The notes: a model not told the origin generated them from the sequence alone. A DNA stretch of 33,575 nucleotides from Neobacillus rhizosphaerae (GCF_937468385.1 NZ_CALBWS010000045.1:1-33575), one strand, 5' to 3'; positions 15,464-23,742 are shown, counted from the first letter of the stretch. Numbers and translations are program-made.

Positions 15464-16513
15464 GTGGCAAGATTAAAGGATATTGCGGAATATGTAGGCG
15501 TTTCCATCTCTACTGTTTCAAGAGTCATTCAAAATGACCAAACACGAAATGTGAACCAGGAAACAAAAGCGAAAATTTGGGAGGCTGTTAAGGAGTTAGG
15601 GTATATACCAAATCAGCATGCTCGAAATTTAGTTACCAACAAACAAAAGAAGAGTAACATAAGAACAAAGAAAATTGGCTGGGTAGCCAATCCAACACAA
15701 GCGGAAATTAACCCATACTTTGCCAAAATTTATACAGGTATTCGTGATACATTAACAGCTAATGATTACACCCTAATCAGTATTACCAAGGATGAACTTG
15801 AAAACGAGGCGCTGCTTCTTAAGACCATTCATGACTTGGGGATTGAAGGACTTCTGCTGATCGACAGGATTGATAACAGTCTGATTGACTACATACAGCA
15901 AACAATCCCATTGGTCGGATTGGACTTCTTCTATACAGATAAGAATATGGCTGTTGTCGATTACAATCGAGAGGCAGCTATTAAAATGGTGGTTCAGCAT
16001 TTAGTCGGCCAAGGACATCAGGAGATCGGGTTTATTGGCGGCGGAGTTAATGAAACCTTTGAAGATTTGCATGCTGAATATCGTTTCAAAGGGTATCAAT
16101 CTGCTATGGAAGAAGCGGGACTTGCTGTCCGTCCTGATTGTGTAATCAATACTAAGTGGAAAATGGAAAATAGCTACGAGGAAATGAATCAGCTCATTAA
16201 AAGGGATTCGACTCATTTGCCAACAGCCATGGTTTGTGCCAGTGATATGATGGCCATCGCTGCCATGAGAGCTGTCCTAGAAAGTAATCTTAGAATCCCA
16301 GAGGACATCGCTTTCTTTGGAGTGGATAATATTGAAATGGGGAAATATTCATCACCACAGCTTTCAACGGTAGAAATCCCTAAATATGAAATGGGAAGAA
16401 TGGCGGCTAAAACCATTATGGAAATGGTAGAAGAGAAAATTAGACTTCCAATCAAGCTTATTTTGCCATTTGAATTAGTCCTTCGTGAATCATCTAACGT
16501 AAAACGAACCTAA
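15464..16513 (+). CDS. LacI-family transcriptional regulator
   Basis: 349 residues from GTG with AAGAGGTG 8 bases upstream. The N-terminal DNA-binding domain is typical: RLKDIAEYVGVSISTVSRVI, then a hinge NQHARNLVTN. The periplasmic-binding-protein-like ligand domain follows (about 65-340), with IGFIGGG and AFFGVDNIEMGKYSSPQLST. LacI proteins sense free sugars. Palindromic AAACGTTT-type sites occur upstream of the next gene and of the ABC operon, fitting a local role. The gene ends in its own terminator. It most resembles GalR-type specific regulators rather than CcpA, since it sits beside transporter genes and has GalR-like length. Confidence 0.9.
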   Translation: MARLKDIAEYVGVSISTVSRVIQNDQTRNVNQETKAKIWEAVKELGYIPNQHARNLVTNKQKKSNIRTKKIGWVANPTQAEINPYFAKIYTGIRDTLTANDYTLISITKDELENEALLLKTIHDLGIEGLLLIDRIDNSLIDYIQQTIPLVGLDFFYTDKNMAVVDYNREAAIKMVVQHLVGQGHQEIGFIGGGVNETFEDLHAEYRFKGYQSAMEEAGLAVRPDCVINTKWKMENSYEEMNQLIKRDSTHLPTAMVCASDMMAIAAMRAVLESNLRIPEDIAFFGVDNIEMGKYSSPQLSTVEIPKYEMGRMAAKTIMEMVEEKIRLPIKLILPFELVLRESSNVKRT

Positions 16514-16527
16514 ATGGTTCTTTTTTT
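16506..16527 (+). terminator. Terminator of the lacI-family gene
   Basis: GAACC-TAAAT-GGTTC followed by TTTTTTT; the lacI stop codon lies in the loop. Confidence 0.85.
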
Positions 16528-16537
16528 AAAAACAGTT

Positions 16538-16571
16538 GGAAAACGTTTGGATTAATACAGGAAAACGTCAT
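16538..16571 (+). promoter_or_regulatory. Probable LacI-type operators before the MocA-family gene
   Basis: GGAAAACGTTTGG (16538-16550) holds the palindrome AAACGTTT, and GGAAAACGTCAT (16560-16571) repeats half of it 22 bases later. LacI/GalR proteins bind palindromes with a central CG of this kind. The regulator gene ends 25 bases upstream. No clear -10/-35 pair is visible, so the promoter itself is uncertain. Confidence 0.5.
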
Positions 16572-16608
16572 GAGAAAATTAATTGAATGAATGAGAGGAG
16601 AGATTTAA

Positions 16609-17883
16609 ATGAAAACCATGACAGCGATTATTATCGGAGCAGGTGACAGAGGGGCAAGGGCTTACGCGCCGTATGCCTTGGCTTTTCCGAATGAGTTAAA
16701 GATTGTCGGCGTGGCAGAGCCGGGAATGGAGAGAAGAACGAAACTACAACAAGCGCACGGTATTCCTGATGAAAATTGTTATGATTCATGGGAAGAGGTA
16801 TTGAATCTCGATCGAAAAATGGCTGACATAGCGATTATCTGTACGCTTGACCGAAATCACATTAAACCAACGATGAGAGCTTTGGAGCTGGGCTATCATG
16901 TTCTGTTGGAAAAACCAATGTCTCCGGATCCGCTGGAATGTATTGCGATGGAACAGGCAGCGAAAAAATATAATCGGCAGCTGACCATCTGCCATGTTTT
17001 GAGGTATACCGAATTTTGGTCCACGATTAAAAAGGTGATTGCCAAAGGAGAAATTGGCGAAGTTGTATCGCTACAATTAAATGAAAATGTTGAAGTGATG
17101 CACATGTCCCACAGCTTCGTCCGCGGCAATTGGAACAATAAGGAGAAGTCAAGTCCGATGATCCTGCAGAAATCCTGTCATGATATGGATATTATTTCGT
17201 TTGTTATGGGCAAGAAATGTAAGCGCATTAATTCCTATGGTTCACTGCTGCATTTTAAAGAAGAACATGCCCCGGTTGGTGCGCCGCAGCGCTGTTTAGA
17301 TGGCTGCCCGGCGGAACTTGAGTGCCCATATCATGCAGGCAGGTATTATCTTGGCGAAGGAAAAGGCTGGGCCAAGAAATTCACCGAAGATTATACGAAT
17401 GAAGGTATTATCAAAGCCTTGAAGGAAACGCCATATGGAAAATGCGTATACCGCTCAGATAATAATGTTGTTGACCATCAAGTGGTCAACATGGAATTCG
17501 AAGACGGAGCAACTGCAACGTTTAGCATGTGCGGTTTCACAAGGGAGCAAACGCGGATCGTGCAAATCATGGGAACAAAAGGAGAAATCCGCGGAAACAT
17601 GGAGGAAAATAGTATTTCCATCTTTGATTTCCTTACCAAGCACGAAACAGTCATAAAATTTGACAACCCTGTTGGCGGACACGGCGGCGGCGATAACGGA
17701 ATCATGAGAACATTCCTCAAGGAAATTCAATTTGGAAACAGCGTGGATAGTGTTTCTTCCGCATCTGCTTCCGTAAGAAGCCACCTCATGGCATTTGCCG
17801 CTGAAGATTCGAGGTTAAACAAGGGTCAATCTATTAATATCGATGAGTATTATCAGAGTTTGCTAGAAAATATCAAAGCTTAA
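16609..17883 (+). CDS. Gfo/Idh/MocA-family NAD(P)-dependent enzyme with a four-cysteine motif
   Basis: 424 residues. The Rossmann domain has GAGDRGARAYAP (residues about 10-21) and the EKP motif at 101-103 (K102 is the usual catalytic lysine). The C-terminal domain has CHDMDII (C190, H191, D194). Unusual are C229, C233, C239 and C279, which could hold a zinc or an iron-sulfur cluster. Family members oxidise a sugar hydroxyl with a bound NAD(H); some (GH109) use this to cleave alpha-N-acetylgalactosaminides. Being the only enzyme here not needed for GalNAc breakdown itself, it may release or modify the imported sugar; that is inference. GAGGAG precedes the ATG. Start and length fit the family. 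Confidence 0.85.
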   Translation: MKTMTAIIIGAGDRGARAYAPYALAFPNELKIVGVAEPGMERRTKLQQAHGIPDENCYDSWEEVLNLDRKMADIAIICTLDRNHIKPTMRALELGYHVLLEKPMSPDPLECIAMEQAAKKYNRQLTICHVLRYTEFWSTIKKVIAKGEIGEVVSLQLNENVEVMHMSHSFVRGNWNNKEKSSPMILQKSCHDMDIISFVMGKKCKRINSYGSLLHFKEEHAPVGAPQRCLDGCPAELECPYHAGRYYLGEGKGWAKKFTEDYTNEGIIKALKETPYGKCVYRSDNNVVDHQVVNMEFEDGATATFSMCGFTREQTRIVQIMGTKGEIRGNMEENSISIFDFLTKHETVIKFDNPVGGHGGGDNGIMRTFLKEIQFGNSVDSVSSASASVRSHLMAFAAEDSRLNKGQSINIDEYYQSLLENIKA

Positions 17884-17956
17884 GAATCGATTGTTCACAC
17901 TGCGGTTTTCGTGGTGTTGCAATAGAAAGTCATACGTTAAGAACAAAGGTTATGGG

Positions 17957-18034
17957 GAATAAAACGCAAGGGGAAAACGTTATTATTGGAGGTGGTGAAC
18001 GTTATCCAACACATTTCAATGGTATGAGTATAAT
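17957..18034 (+). promoter_or_regulatory. Promoter/operator region of the ABC operon
   Basis: GGAAAACGTTATT (17972-17984) resembles the operators at 16538-16571, with further AACG-type half-sites at 17961 and 17997. TATAAT at 18029-18034 is a good -10 element, but no good -35 is seen 17 bases upstream. The transcript would have a leader of about 75 bases before the binding-protein gene. Confidence 0.45.
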
Positions 18035-18117
18035 TTTTTTATCAAGAGAAAAACCCTTAAGTTTTAAGAAGTGATTTGGTTAGAAATCTACTAAACTTTA
18101 TACGAAGGAAGGGCAAT

Positions 18118-19368
18118 ATGATGAAAAAATGGTTAATAATGCTTTTAACTGTCGTTCTAGGATTACTAGGGCTAGCAGGCTGTAGTGATAGTAAAGCATC
18201 AAGTGATGCAAAAGATGGAAAAGCTGAAATTACCTATGGCTTTTGGGATAAGAAACAAGTCCCTGCTATTGAAGAGATTATCAAATTATTTAACGAGAAA
18301 TATCCGAACATCAAAGTTAAAACAGAGATTACTCCTTATGGACAATACTTTCAAAAGCTTGAAACGGCTGCAACGGGCGGCGCTTTGCCAGATGTTCTTT
18401 GGATGAATGGTGCTCACGTTGTTCAATATGCAGAAGGTAAGGTCATCCTTCCATTAAGCGACATGGCAAAAAAGGATAACTATAGCTTAGACAATTATCC
18501 GAAATCATTAATTGACCTTTATACTGTTGATGGAAAAGTGTATGGGATTCCAAAAGACTACGATACAACTGGCTTATGGTATAACAAAAAAATCTTTGAC
18601 GATGCTGGTGTTTCTTATCCAGATGACACTTGGGACTGGAATAAGTTAAAAGAAGTAGCGAAACAGCTGACAAACAAAGAAAAAGGTATTTGGGGCTATG
18701 CTGCTTTGATGGGCAACCAAGGTGGATATTATGATTTCATATGGCAAAATGGCGGCCATATCATTTCCGAGGATGGCAAGTCCGTTGGATTCGATCAGCC
18801 AGAAGCAATCGAGGCGCTTAAATACAATATTAGTTTCATTAAAGAAGGTTTGTCACCAACACAGGCGCAAATGACAGAAACAGCGGCATCAGAGTTATTC
18901 TCTTCTGGAAAAGTAGCAATGATGTTCGATGGTCCTTGGATGGTTCCAGAATATATGAAAAATCCGGATTTAAATGTTGCTGTTGTTCCAAAAGGGAAAA
19001 AACGCGCAGTAGCGATTCACGGGTTATCCAATGTGATTGCAGCCAATACGAAACATAAAGATGCGGCATGGAAGCTTGTTCAGTTCCTTGGCTCTAAAGA
19101 AGCAGCAGATATATACGCGAAAACAGGAACGGTTATACCGGCATATAACGGTACACAAGATGCTTGGAAAGACGCGGTTCCAAATTTAAATCTTCAAGCA
19201 TTCATTGATGGCGCAGAATATTCTGTTCCACTTCCAAGTGTGAAAAACACAGGCGAAATTTGGCAATACGAAACAGATATTCTGAAAAAGGCTTGGAGCG
19301 AAGAAGTAAGTGTTGAGGATGCGGTAAAAGAGTTAACGAAAAAAGCAAATGAGGCACTTAAGAAGTAA
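18118..19368 (+). CDS. ABC sugar-binding lipoprotein
   Basis: 416 residues; GAAGGAAGGG lies just before the ATG at 18118. A lipoprotein signal peptide ends in LLGLAGC, giving lipidated Cys22 after cleavage. The mature part is a family 1 extracellular solute-binding protein with ITYGFWDKKQVPAIEEIIKLF, KLETAATGGALPDVLWMNGA and AMMFDGPWMVPEYM, the sugar/oligosaccharide class. It captures substrate at the outer membrane face for the two permeases that follow. Given downstream enzymes, GalNAc or a GalNAc-containing oligosaccharide is the likely ligand. Confidence 0.92.
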   Translation: MMKKWLIMLLTVVLGLLGLAGCSDSKASSDAKDGKAEITYGFWDKKQVPAIEEIIKLFNEKYPNIKVKTEITPYGQYFQKLETAATGGALPDVLWMNGAHVVQYAEGKVILPLSDMAKKDNYSLDNYPKSLIDLYTVDGKVYGIPKDYDTTGLWYNKKIFDDAGVSYPDDTWDWNKLKEVAKQLTNKEKGIWGYAALMGNQGGYYDFIWQNGGHIISEDGKSVGFDQPEAIEALKYNISFIKEGLSPTQAQMTETAASELFSSGKVAMMFDGPWMVPEYMKNPDLNVAVVPKGKKRAVAIHGLSNVIAANTKHKDAAWKLVQFLGSKEAADIYAKTGTVIPAYNGTQDAWKDAVPNLNLQAFIDGAEYSVPLPSVKNTGEIWQYETDILKKAWSEEVSVEDAVKELTKKANEALKK

Positions 19369-19376
19369 ATAAAAAT

Positions 19377-19403
19377 GAAGAGAAGGATCTGTTTCTTCTC
19401 TTC
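19377..19403 (+). terminator. Intra-operon hairpin behind the binding-protein gene
   Basis: GAAGAGAAG pairs perfectly with CTTCTCTTC across a 9-base loop, with no long T-run. Similar stems behind binding-protein genes stabilise that part of the mRNA or reduce readthrough so that it is made in excess over the permeases. Confidence 0.6.
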
Positions 19404-19428
19404 AATTTCCTTAAAGGGAGGGAATGCT

Positions 19429-20376
19429 GTGAAACAAATTCCTCTACAGGCTGAAGTGAAAGCAACGAAAAAATTAACGGTTTCCAGCTTAACAAAGACA
19501 AGGAAACGTTCCGATTACTTTTGGGCATATCTGATGATTGCACCTACTATGTTAGGTTTGTTTATTTTTTACTTGTGGCCCATCATCCAGACCTTTTACT
19601 TTAGTTTTACCGAATGGGGCGCATTTGGACAGTATGAGTGGACAGGGTTAGATAATTATAAACGGATGCTTGAAGATACCAATCTTTTACAATCGTTTAA
19701 GAATACAGGGATTTATATTATTTTTACTGTCCCAATTGGGATTTTCTTATCTATTCTTGTAGCTGTTCTCCTAAACCAGAAAATAAAAGGGAAATCCGTT
19801 TATCGCACATTATATTTTTTACCTGTCATCACTATGCCGGCTGCCATCGCAATGGTTTGGAAATGGCTTTTTAACGCCGATTACGGACTTCTTAATTACC
19901 TATTATCGTTAATCGGGATCAAGGGGCCGCATTGGGTAAGTGATCCGAAAATTGCTCTCTATTCGATTATTGTTGTCGCGATTTGGAGTGGAATCGGCTA
20001 TAACATGGTTATCTTCCTGTCCGGACTGCAGGGGATTCCAAAAATGTATTACGAGGCAGCAGAAATCGATGGCGCCGGTTCCATTAAGGTGTTCTTTAAA
20101 ATTACGTTACCGCTACTCTCTCCTGTTATTTTCTTTGTGTCGATCATGTCTCTAATCGGGGCGTTCCAAGTGTTTGACTTGATTTTCATGATGATTGGAA
20201 AAAGCAGTACGGCGTTAGAAAGTACGCAGTCGATTGTTTATTTATTCTATCAGCATGCCTTTGTATTGAATGATAAGGGATATGCAGCAGCCATCGCTGT
20301 GCTCTTGTTAATTGTTATCCTGATTATTACTGCAATTCAAATGGTCTTACAGAAAAAGTGGGTTCATTATGATTAA
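19429..20376 (+). CDS. ABC sugar permease, MalF/UgpA type
   Basis: 315 residues from GTG 19429, which follows AAAGGGAGGG by 6 bases; an ATG at 19375 lies inside the upstream hairpin and is rejected. Six membrane helices are visible, starting YLMIAPTMLGLFIFYLWPII. The EAA loop contacting the ATPase is YYEAAEIDGAGSIKVFFKIT followed by LPLLSP. It forms a heterodimeric channel with the next gene product. No ATPase gene is present, so a shared MsmX-type ATPase encoded elsewhere probably powers uptake, as is common in Bacillus. Confidence 0.92.
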   Translation: MKQIPLQAEVKATKKLTVSSLTKTRKRSDYFWAYLMIAPTMLGLFIFYLWPIIQTFYFSFTEWGAFGQYEWTGLDNYKRMLEDTNLLQSFKNTGIYIIFTVPIGIFLSILVAVLLNQKIKGKSVYRTLYFLPVITMPAAIAMVWKWLFNADYGLLNYLLSLIGIKGPHWVSDPKIALYSIIVVAIWSGIGYNMVIFLSGLQGIPKMYYEAAEIDGAGSIKVFFKITLPLLSPVIFFVSIMSLIGAFQVFDLIFMMIGKSSTALESTQSIVYLFYQHAFVLNDKGYAAAIAVLLLIVILIITAIQMVLQKKWVHYD

Positions 20377-20390
20377 AGGAAGTGTTACCA

Positions 20391-21224
20391 TTGGAAAGAA
20401 CGAGACAGCTTGTAACAAGTAAAACATTCCTTATCCATTTCATCCTGATTTTGGGGTCAGTGGCAATGGTATTGCCTTTTTTATGGATGATCCTCACCTC
20501 GTTAAAAACCTATACTGAGTCCATTCATGTTCCGCCCGTTATTATTCCAAAGGATCTTCAATGGGGAAACTACAAAGAGGTTTTTGGACTGCTGCCATTT
20601 TTTAAATTTATGTTTAATACCTTTATTATTACGGTCGCAAGGACAGCCGGGCAGTTGTTTTTGTGTTCGTTGGCCGCTTATGCCTTCGCTCGGATTGAAT
20701 TTCCAGGTAGGAATATTCTATTTATGTTAGCGCTATCAGTTTTAATGGTACCAGGGCAAGTGTTTTTACTGCCGCAATATATGATTATGGTGAAACTTGG
20801 CTGGCTGAATACATTACAAGCAGTGATAGTCCCAGGTATATTTAGTGCCTTCGGTACTTTCCTGTTAAGACAATTCTTTATGGGGCTTCCAAAGGAATTA
20901 GAAGAGGCTGCCCGACTTGACGGCTGTAACCATTTTCAAATTTACTGGAGAATTATGCTGCCGCTAGCAAAGCCCGGTCTGATTGCGCTGGGGATTTTCA
21001 CCACCCTTTGGAGCTGGAATGAATTGATGTGGCCAATGATTGTGAATAGTTCACCAGAATCTATGACACTTTCTGTCGGATTGTCATCTTTGCAAGGTCA
21101 ATATTTAACAAACTATCCAATACTTATGGCTGGCTCCTTTTTAGCTATACTGCCAATGCTGATTTTATTTATCATCTTGCAAAAACAATTTATTGAAGGA
21201 ATTGCAGTAACAGGCGGAAAATAA
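20391..21224 (+). CDS. ABC sugar permease, MalG/UgpE type
   Basis: 277 residues if TTG 20391 is used (AAAGGA 10 bases upstream); GTG 20382 is too close to that ribosome site. Six helices are visible; the EAA loop is ELEEAARLDGCNHFQIYWRI followed by MLPLAKPG. It pairs with the preceding MalF-type subunit, whose stop codon is 14 bases upstream. The transport substrate is inferred from the neighbouring amino-sugar enzymes. The end is normal, with FIEGIAVTGGK typical of this subfamily. Confidence 0.92.
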   Translation: MERTRQLVTSKTFLIHFILILGSVAMVLPFLWMILTSLKTYTESIHVPPVIIPKDLQWGNYKEVFGLLPFFKFMFNTFIITVARTAGQLFLCSLAAYAFARIEFPGRNILFMLALSVLMVPGQVFLLPQYMIMVKLGWLNTLQAVIVPGIFSAFGTFLLRQFFMGLPKELEEAARLDGCNHFQIYWRIMLPLAKPGLIALGIFTTLWSWNELMWPMIVNSSPESMTLSVGLSSLQGQYLTNYPILMAGSFLAILPMLILFIILQKQFIEGIAVTGGK

Positions 21225-21262
21225 ATGCATGAACCGTATCCCTGCTTTAAAAATTTTTTCTA

Positions 21263-21373
21263 TCTGTTGGGTTGACCCTACAAGTTAGGGTGCTATAATG
21301 GAAATACTAAGCAACTATACTCATAGCATCATGTCTATGAGTTTTTCTTCCGAATTACTTGTACCAACAACCC
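21263..21373 (+). promoter_or_regulatory. Mini transcription unit bounded by sites S5 and S6
   Basis: S5 (CTGTTGGGTTGACCCTACAA) includes TTGACC (21272-21277), 16 bases from TATAAT (21294-21299). Only about 13 bases after the expected start, ACTCATAG/CTATGAGT (21319-21342) plus a T-run forms the same terminator as behind gntR. Then S6 (CTTGTACCAACAACCCATCG) follows inverted. It looks like the gntR locus with the gene removed, or a regulated promoter with a built-in terminator ahead of the kinase operon. Confidence 0.6.
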
Positions 21374-21399
21374 ATCGTATGGTAGGAGGACTTGCCCTC

Positions 21400-21444
21400 A
21401 TGAGGATAGAAATGAAGAAAAACCGGAGGAATTTGTCTTCATGA
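21400..21444 (+). other. Possible 14-codon leader ORF
   Basis: GGAGGA lies 9 bases before an ATG opening MRIEMKKNRRNLSS, then TGA. A short GAGG/CCTC stem overlaps its ribosome site. It is in the untranslated leader of the ROK-kinase operon and could be a leader peptide; nothing else is seen between 21374 and 21552. Confidence 0.25.
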
Positions 21445-21552
21445 ATGGTCCATGAGGAACTTGCTGAAGGAAGGTATCCCTATAAAAAACAACACTGTTT
21501 GCGAAAAAAGCCTAGACCTAAAATTACATTTTTTCAGTAGAGGTGCAAAAAC

Positions 21553-22449
21553 ATGAAAAAGGCAATCGGCATTGATATTGGCGGGACAAAGATTGCAGCA
21601 GCAATCATTACGGAATCGGGAGAATTGCTTAAGCGTACGGAAGTAAAAAGTGATCCTTCAGACCGTGAAAAAATGTTTGCTCAAGTAGTAGAAGCGGTTG
21701 AGCAAGTTCTTGAAAAGTCATCTTTTTCATGGGCAGAGATCGAAGGTATCGGCGTGGGTGTACCAGGCAAAGTGGATCGTGAGAATGGCATCGCTGTTTT
21801 TCAAAATAATTTGCCCTGGGAACAGTTTCCGGTCGTGGCCCGTTTGCAGGAGCAATTTGGCACCGAGCAAATCACGATTGACAATGATGTCTATATGGCG
21901 GCCTTTGCAGAATGGAAAGCGGCACAGGGAAAAAGCGATGAGACCTTTGTCTACGTGACGATTAGCACGGGAATCTCCTGCTCCATCATTCATAATGGTT
22001 CATTTTTTAGAGGAGCCGGATTTGCCGGAGAGCTGGGCCTAATCCCAGTCCTTTCAAAGGGAGCCAATAAACGTTTGGAAAAAGTGGCTGCCGGTCCGGC
22101 CATCCAACAATTTGCCGCCAAGGAATTGCAAGTGGAACATCTGGCAACGAAAGATGTATTTGCAGGCTATACAAATGGGCTCCCAAAATATCAACCTATC
22201 ATTAATGAAGTGACCGACAATTTAGCGCAAGGAATCTATGCGATTTCCTGCTTATTGGATCCGAACAAATTGGTTTTTGGCGGCAGTGTCATCGTGAACA
22301 ATCCTTTTCTGCTTGAGTTGATTAAAGAAAAACTAAAAATCTATCAAATCCCAGAACAACAGCATATTTTGGACCAAATGAGCATTAGCACACTGAAGCA
22401 AAATAACGGTGTCGTTGGTGCTGGACTTAGGGTATTTGAAAGTATTTAA
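21553..22449 (+). CDS. ROK-family sugar kinase, candidate GalNAc kinase
   Basis: 298 residues; GAGGTG precedes the ATG. The phosphate-binding motif IDIGGTKIAAAII (about 6-18), the second glycine motif GVGVPGKVD, and the catalytic IDNDVYMAAFAEW (Asp of the DN pair) are present. The usual ROK zinc site is absent: GELGLIPV replaces GExGH, and there is no CxCGxxGCxE. It probably phosphorylates an unphosphorylated hexosamine delivered by the ABC transporter at C6. With AgaS, deacetylase, LacC and LacD downstream, GalNAc is the best guess. GlcNAc or ManNAc kinase is the alternative. Confidence 0.85.
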   Translation: MKKAIGIDIGGTKIAAAIITESGELLKRTEVKSDPSDREKMFAQVVEAVEQVLEKSSFSWAEIEGIGVGVPGKVDRENGIAVFQNNLPWEQFPVVARLQEQFGTEQITIDNDVYMAAFAEWKAAQGKSDETFVYVTISTGISCSIIHNGSFFRGAGFAGELGLIPVLSKGANKRLEKVAAGPAIQQFAAKELQVEHLATKDVFAGYTNGLPKYQPIINEVTDNLAQGIYAISCLLDPNKLVFGGSVIVNNPFLLELIKEKLKIYQIPEQQHILDQMSISTLKQNNGVVGAGLRVFESI

Positions 22450-22465
22450 AAGAGAGGTGCCGGAA

Positions 22466-23632
22466 GTGTTTACATTAAGTCAAGAAAAATTAGTGCCATT
22501 AGGCGCAGCGATTACAACTGCAGAAATTAAACAGCAGCCTGATTTATGGGCTGAAACGTATGCATTGTATAAGGATAAAAGTAGTAATATCGAAGCGTTT
22601 TTGCAAAAACTATCTGAAAGACATGATCGAGTTCGAGTCATTTTTACTGGGGCGGGAACTTCTGCCTATGTTGGCGAAACTGTCCTACCATACTTAAAAG
22701 AAAAAGTGGATGAACGACAGTGGGACTTATTAAGTATTCCGACAACTACGTTGGTGTCTAACCCTTATCAATTTTTAAAAGCAGATTTCCCGACCTTGTT
22801 GGTTTCATTTGCTCGAAGTGGCAATAGCCCGGAAAGTGTTGCAGCTGTTGAATTAGCTGAACAACTTGTTAAGAACTTCTATCAGCTAACGATTACCTGT
22901 GCAAAAGATGGTGAGTTAGCGAAAAGAGCAAAAGGTGATGAAAACAATCTGTTGCTGTTGATGCCTGAAGGAGCCAATGATCAAGGATTTGCCATGACCG
23001 GAAGCTATTCATGCATGGCGCTAACAGCATTAATCGTTTTTGATCCGCTACTGGTTGAGGAAAAAGGGGCGATTGTCCAAACGATTCAGCGTATGGGTGA
23101 AAGTGTCATTAGTAGAGAGGATTATATCCAAAAAATTATTAACACCGATTTTGAGCGGATTATTTATCTTGGCTCAGGTAGTTTAGAGGGCTTGGCGAGA
23201 GAAGCGCAATTAAAAGTATTAGAGTTAACCGCAGGTAAAATTGTGACCGCTTTTGATTCATCGCTCGGTTTTAGGCACGGTCCTAAATCATTTGTAAATG
23301 AAAAAGCGTTGGTGTTTGTTTTTGTGTCAAATGAGCCTTATACACGCAAATATGATTTAGATATATTAAAAGAATTACAACAAGATGACATTGCAAACAG
23401 TATATGTGCAATCTCGGTAGACGGAGAAACGAACTATGATGGCAATACCTTCTTATTCGACAGCGACGCCCATGCTGTACCGGATGCCTACCTGTCCTTA
23501 CCTTTTATCATGATTGGGCAAACGGTGTCACTGTTAGCTTCCATAAAAGTCGGCAATACGCCGGATACCCCTTCTCCAACAGGCACAGTGAACCGTGTTG
23601 TCAAAGGGGTAACAATTCATGAATTCAAATAA
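22466..23632 (+). CDS. agaS: AgaS: galactosamine-6-phosphate deaminase/isomerase (SIS domain)
   Basis: 388 residues from GTG 22466 (AGAGAGGTG 6 bases upstream); a frame extension back to 22409 overlaps the kinase gene without a ribosome site. Two SIS domains: RVIFTGAGTSAYVGE and ARSGNSPESVAAVELAEQ in the first, IIYLGSGSLEGLAREAQLK and FRHGPKSF in the second. Length and motifs match AgaS, which converts galactosamine-6-phosphate to tagatose-6-phosphate plus ammonia. The gene starts 16 bases after the kinase stop. It could instead be a GlmS-like isomerase for glucosamine-6-P, but the tagatose enzymes downstream favour AgaS. Confidence 0.9.
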   Translation: MFTLSQEKLVPLGAAITTAEIKQQPDLWAETYALYKDKSSNIEAFLQKLSERHDRVRVIFTGAGTSAYVGETVLPYLKEKVDERQWDLLSIPTTTLVSNPYQFLKADFPTLLVSFARSGNSPESVAAVELAEQLVKNFYQLTITCAKDGELAKRAKGDENNLLLLMPEGANDQGFAMTGSYSCMALTALIVFDPLLVEEKGAIVQTIQRMGESVISREDYIQKIINTDFERIIYLGSGSLEGLAREAQLKVLELTAGKIVTAFDSSLGFRHGPKSFVNEKALVFVFVSNEPYTRKYDLDILKELQQDDIANSICAISVDGETNYDGNTFLFDSDAHAVPDAYLSLPFIMIGQTVSLLASIKVGNTPDTPSPTGTVNRVVKGVTIHEFK

Positions 23633-23637
23633 GAAAA

Positions 23638-23673
23638 ACGGAAGCGCCTTGACCAGGCGCTAAAGCTAGACAA
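23638..23673 (+). repeat. Short hairpin repeat between agaS and nagA
   Basis: GCGCCTTGACCAGGCGC forms a compact hairpin within ACGGAAGCGCCTTGACCAG and continues into TAAAGCTAGACA. I recall GGAAGCGCCTTG-type hairpins as a common dispersed intergenic repeat in Bacillaceae. It lies inside the operon and may tune readthrough. Confidence 0.55.
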
Positions 23674-23742
23674 TGCTCAAAGTCAAAATTTTATACTTTC
23701 TTTTCTTAAACAGATGGCTAGAGCAGTAACTGAGGTGGAAAA

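Noticed and set aside
16538..16550. CcpA cre site
   Set aside because: GGAAAACGTTTGG lacks the flanking TG...CA of a cre consensus; a site for the adjacent LacI protein is simpler.
17455..17784. 109-codon minus-strand frame
   Set aside because: Antisense shadow of the MocA-family gene, whose protein motifs are continuous on the + strand.
18185..18406. 73-codon + strand frame inside the binding-protein gene
   Set aside because: Out-of-frame shadow within a clear solute-binding protein.
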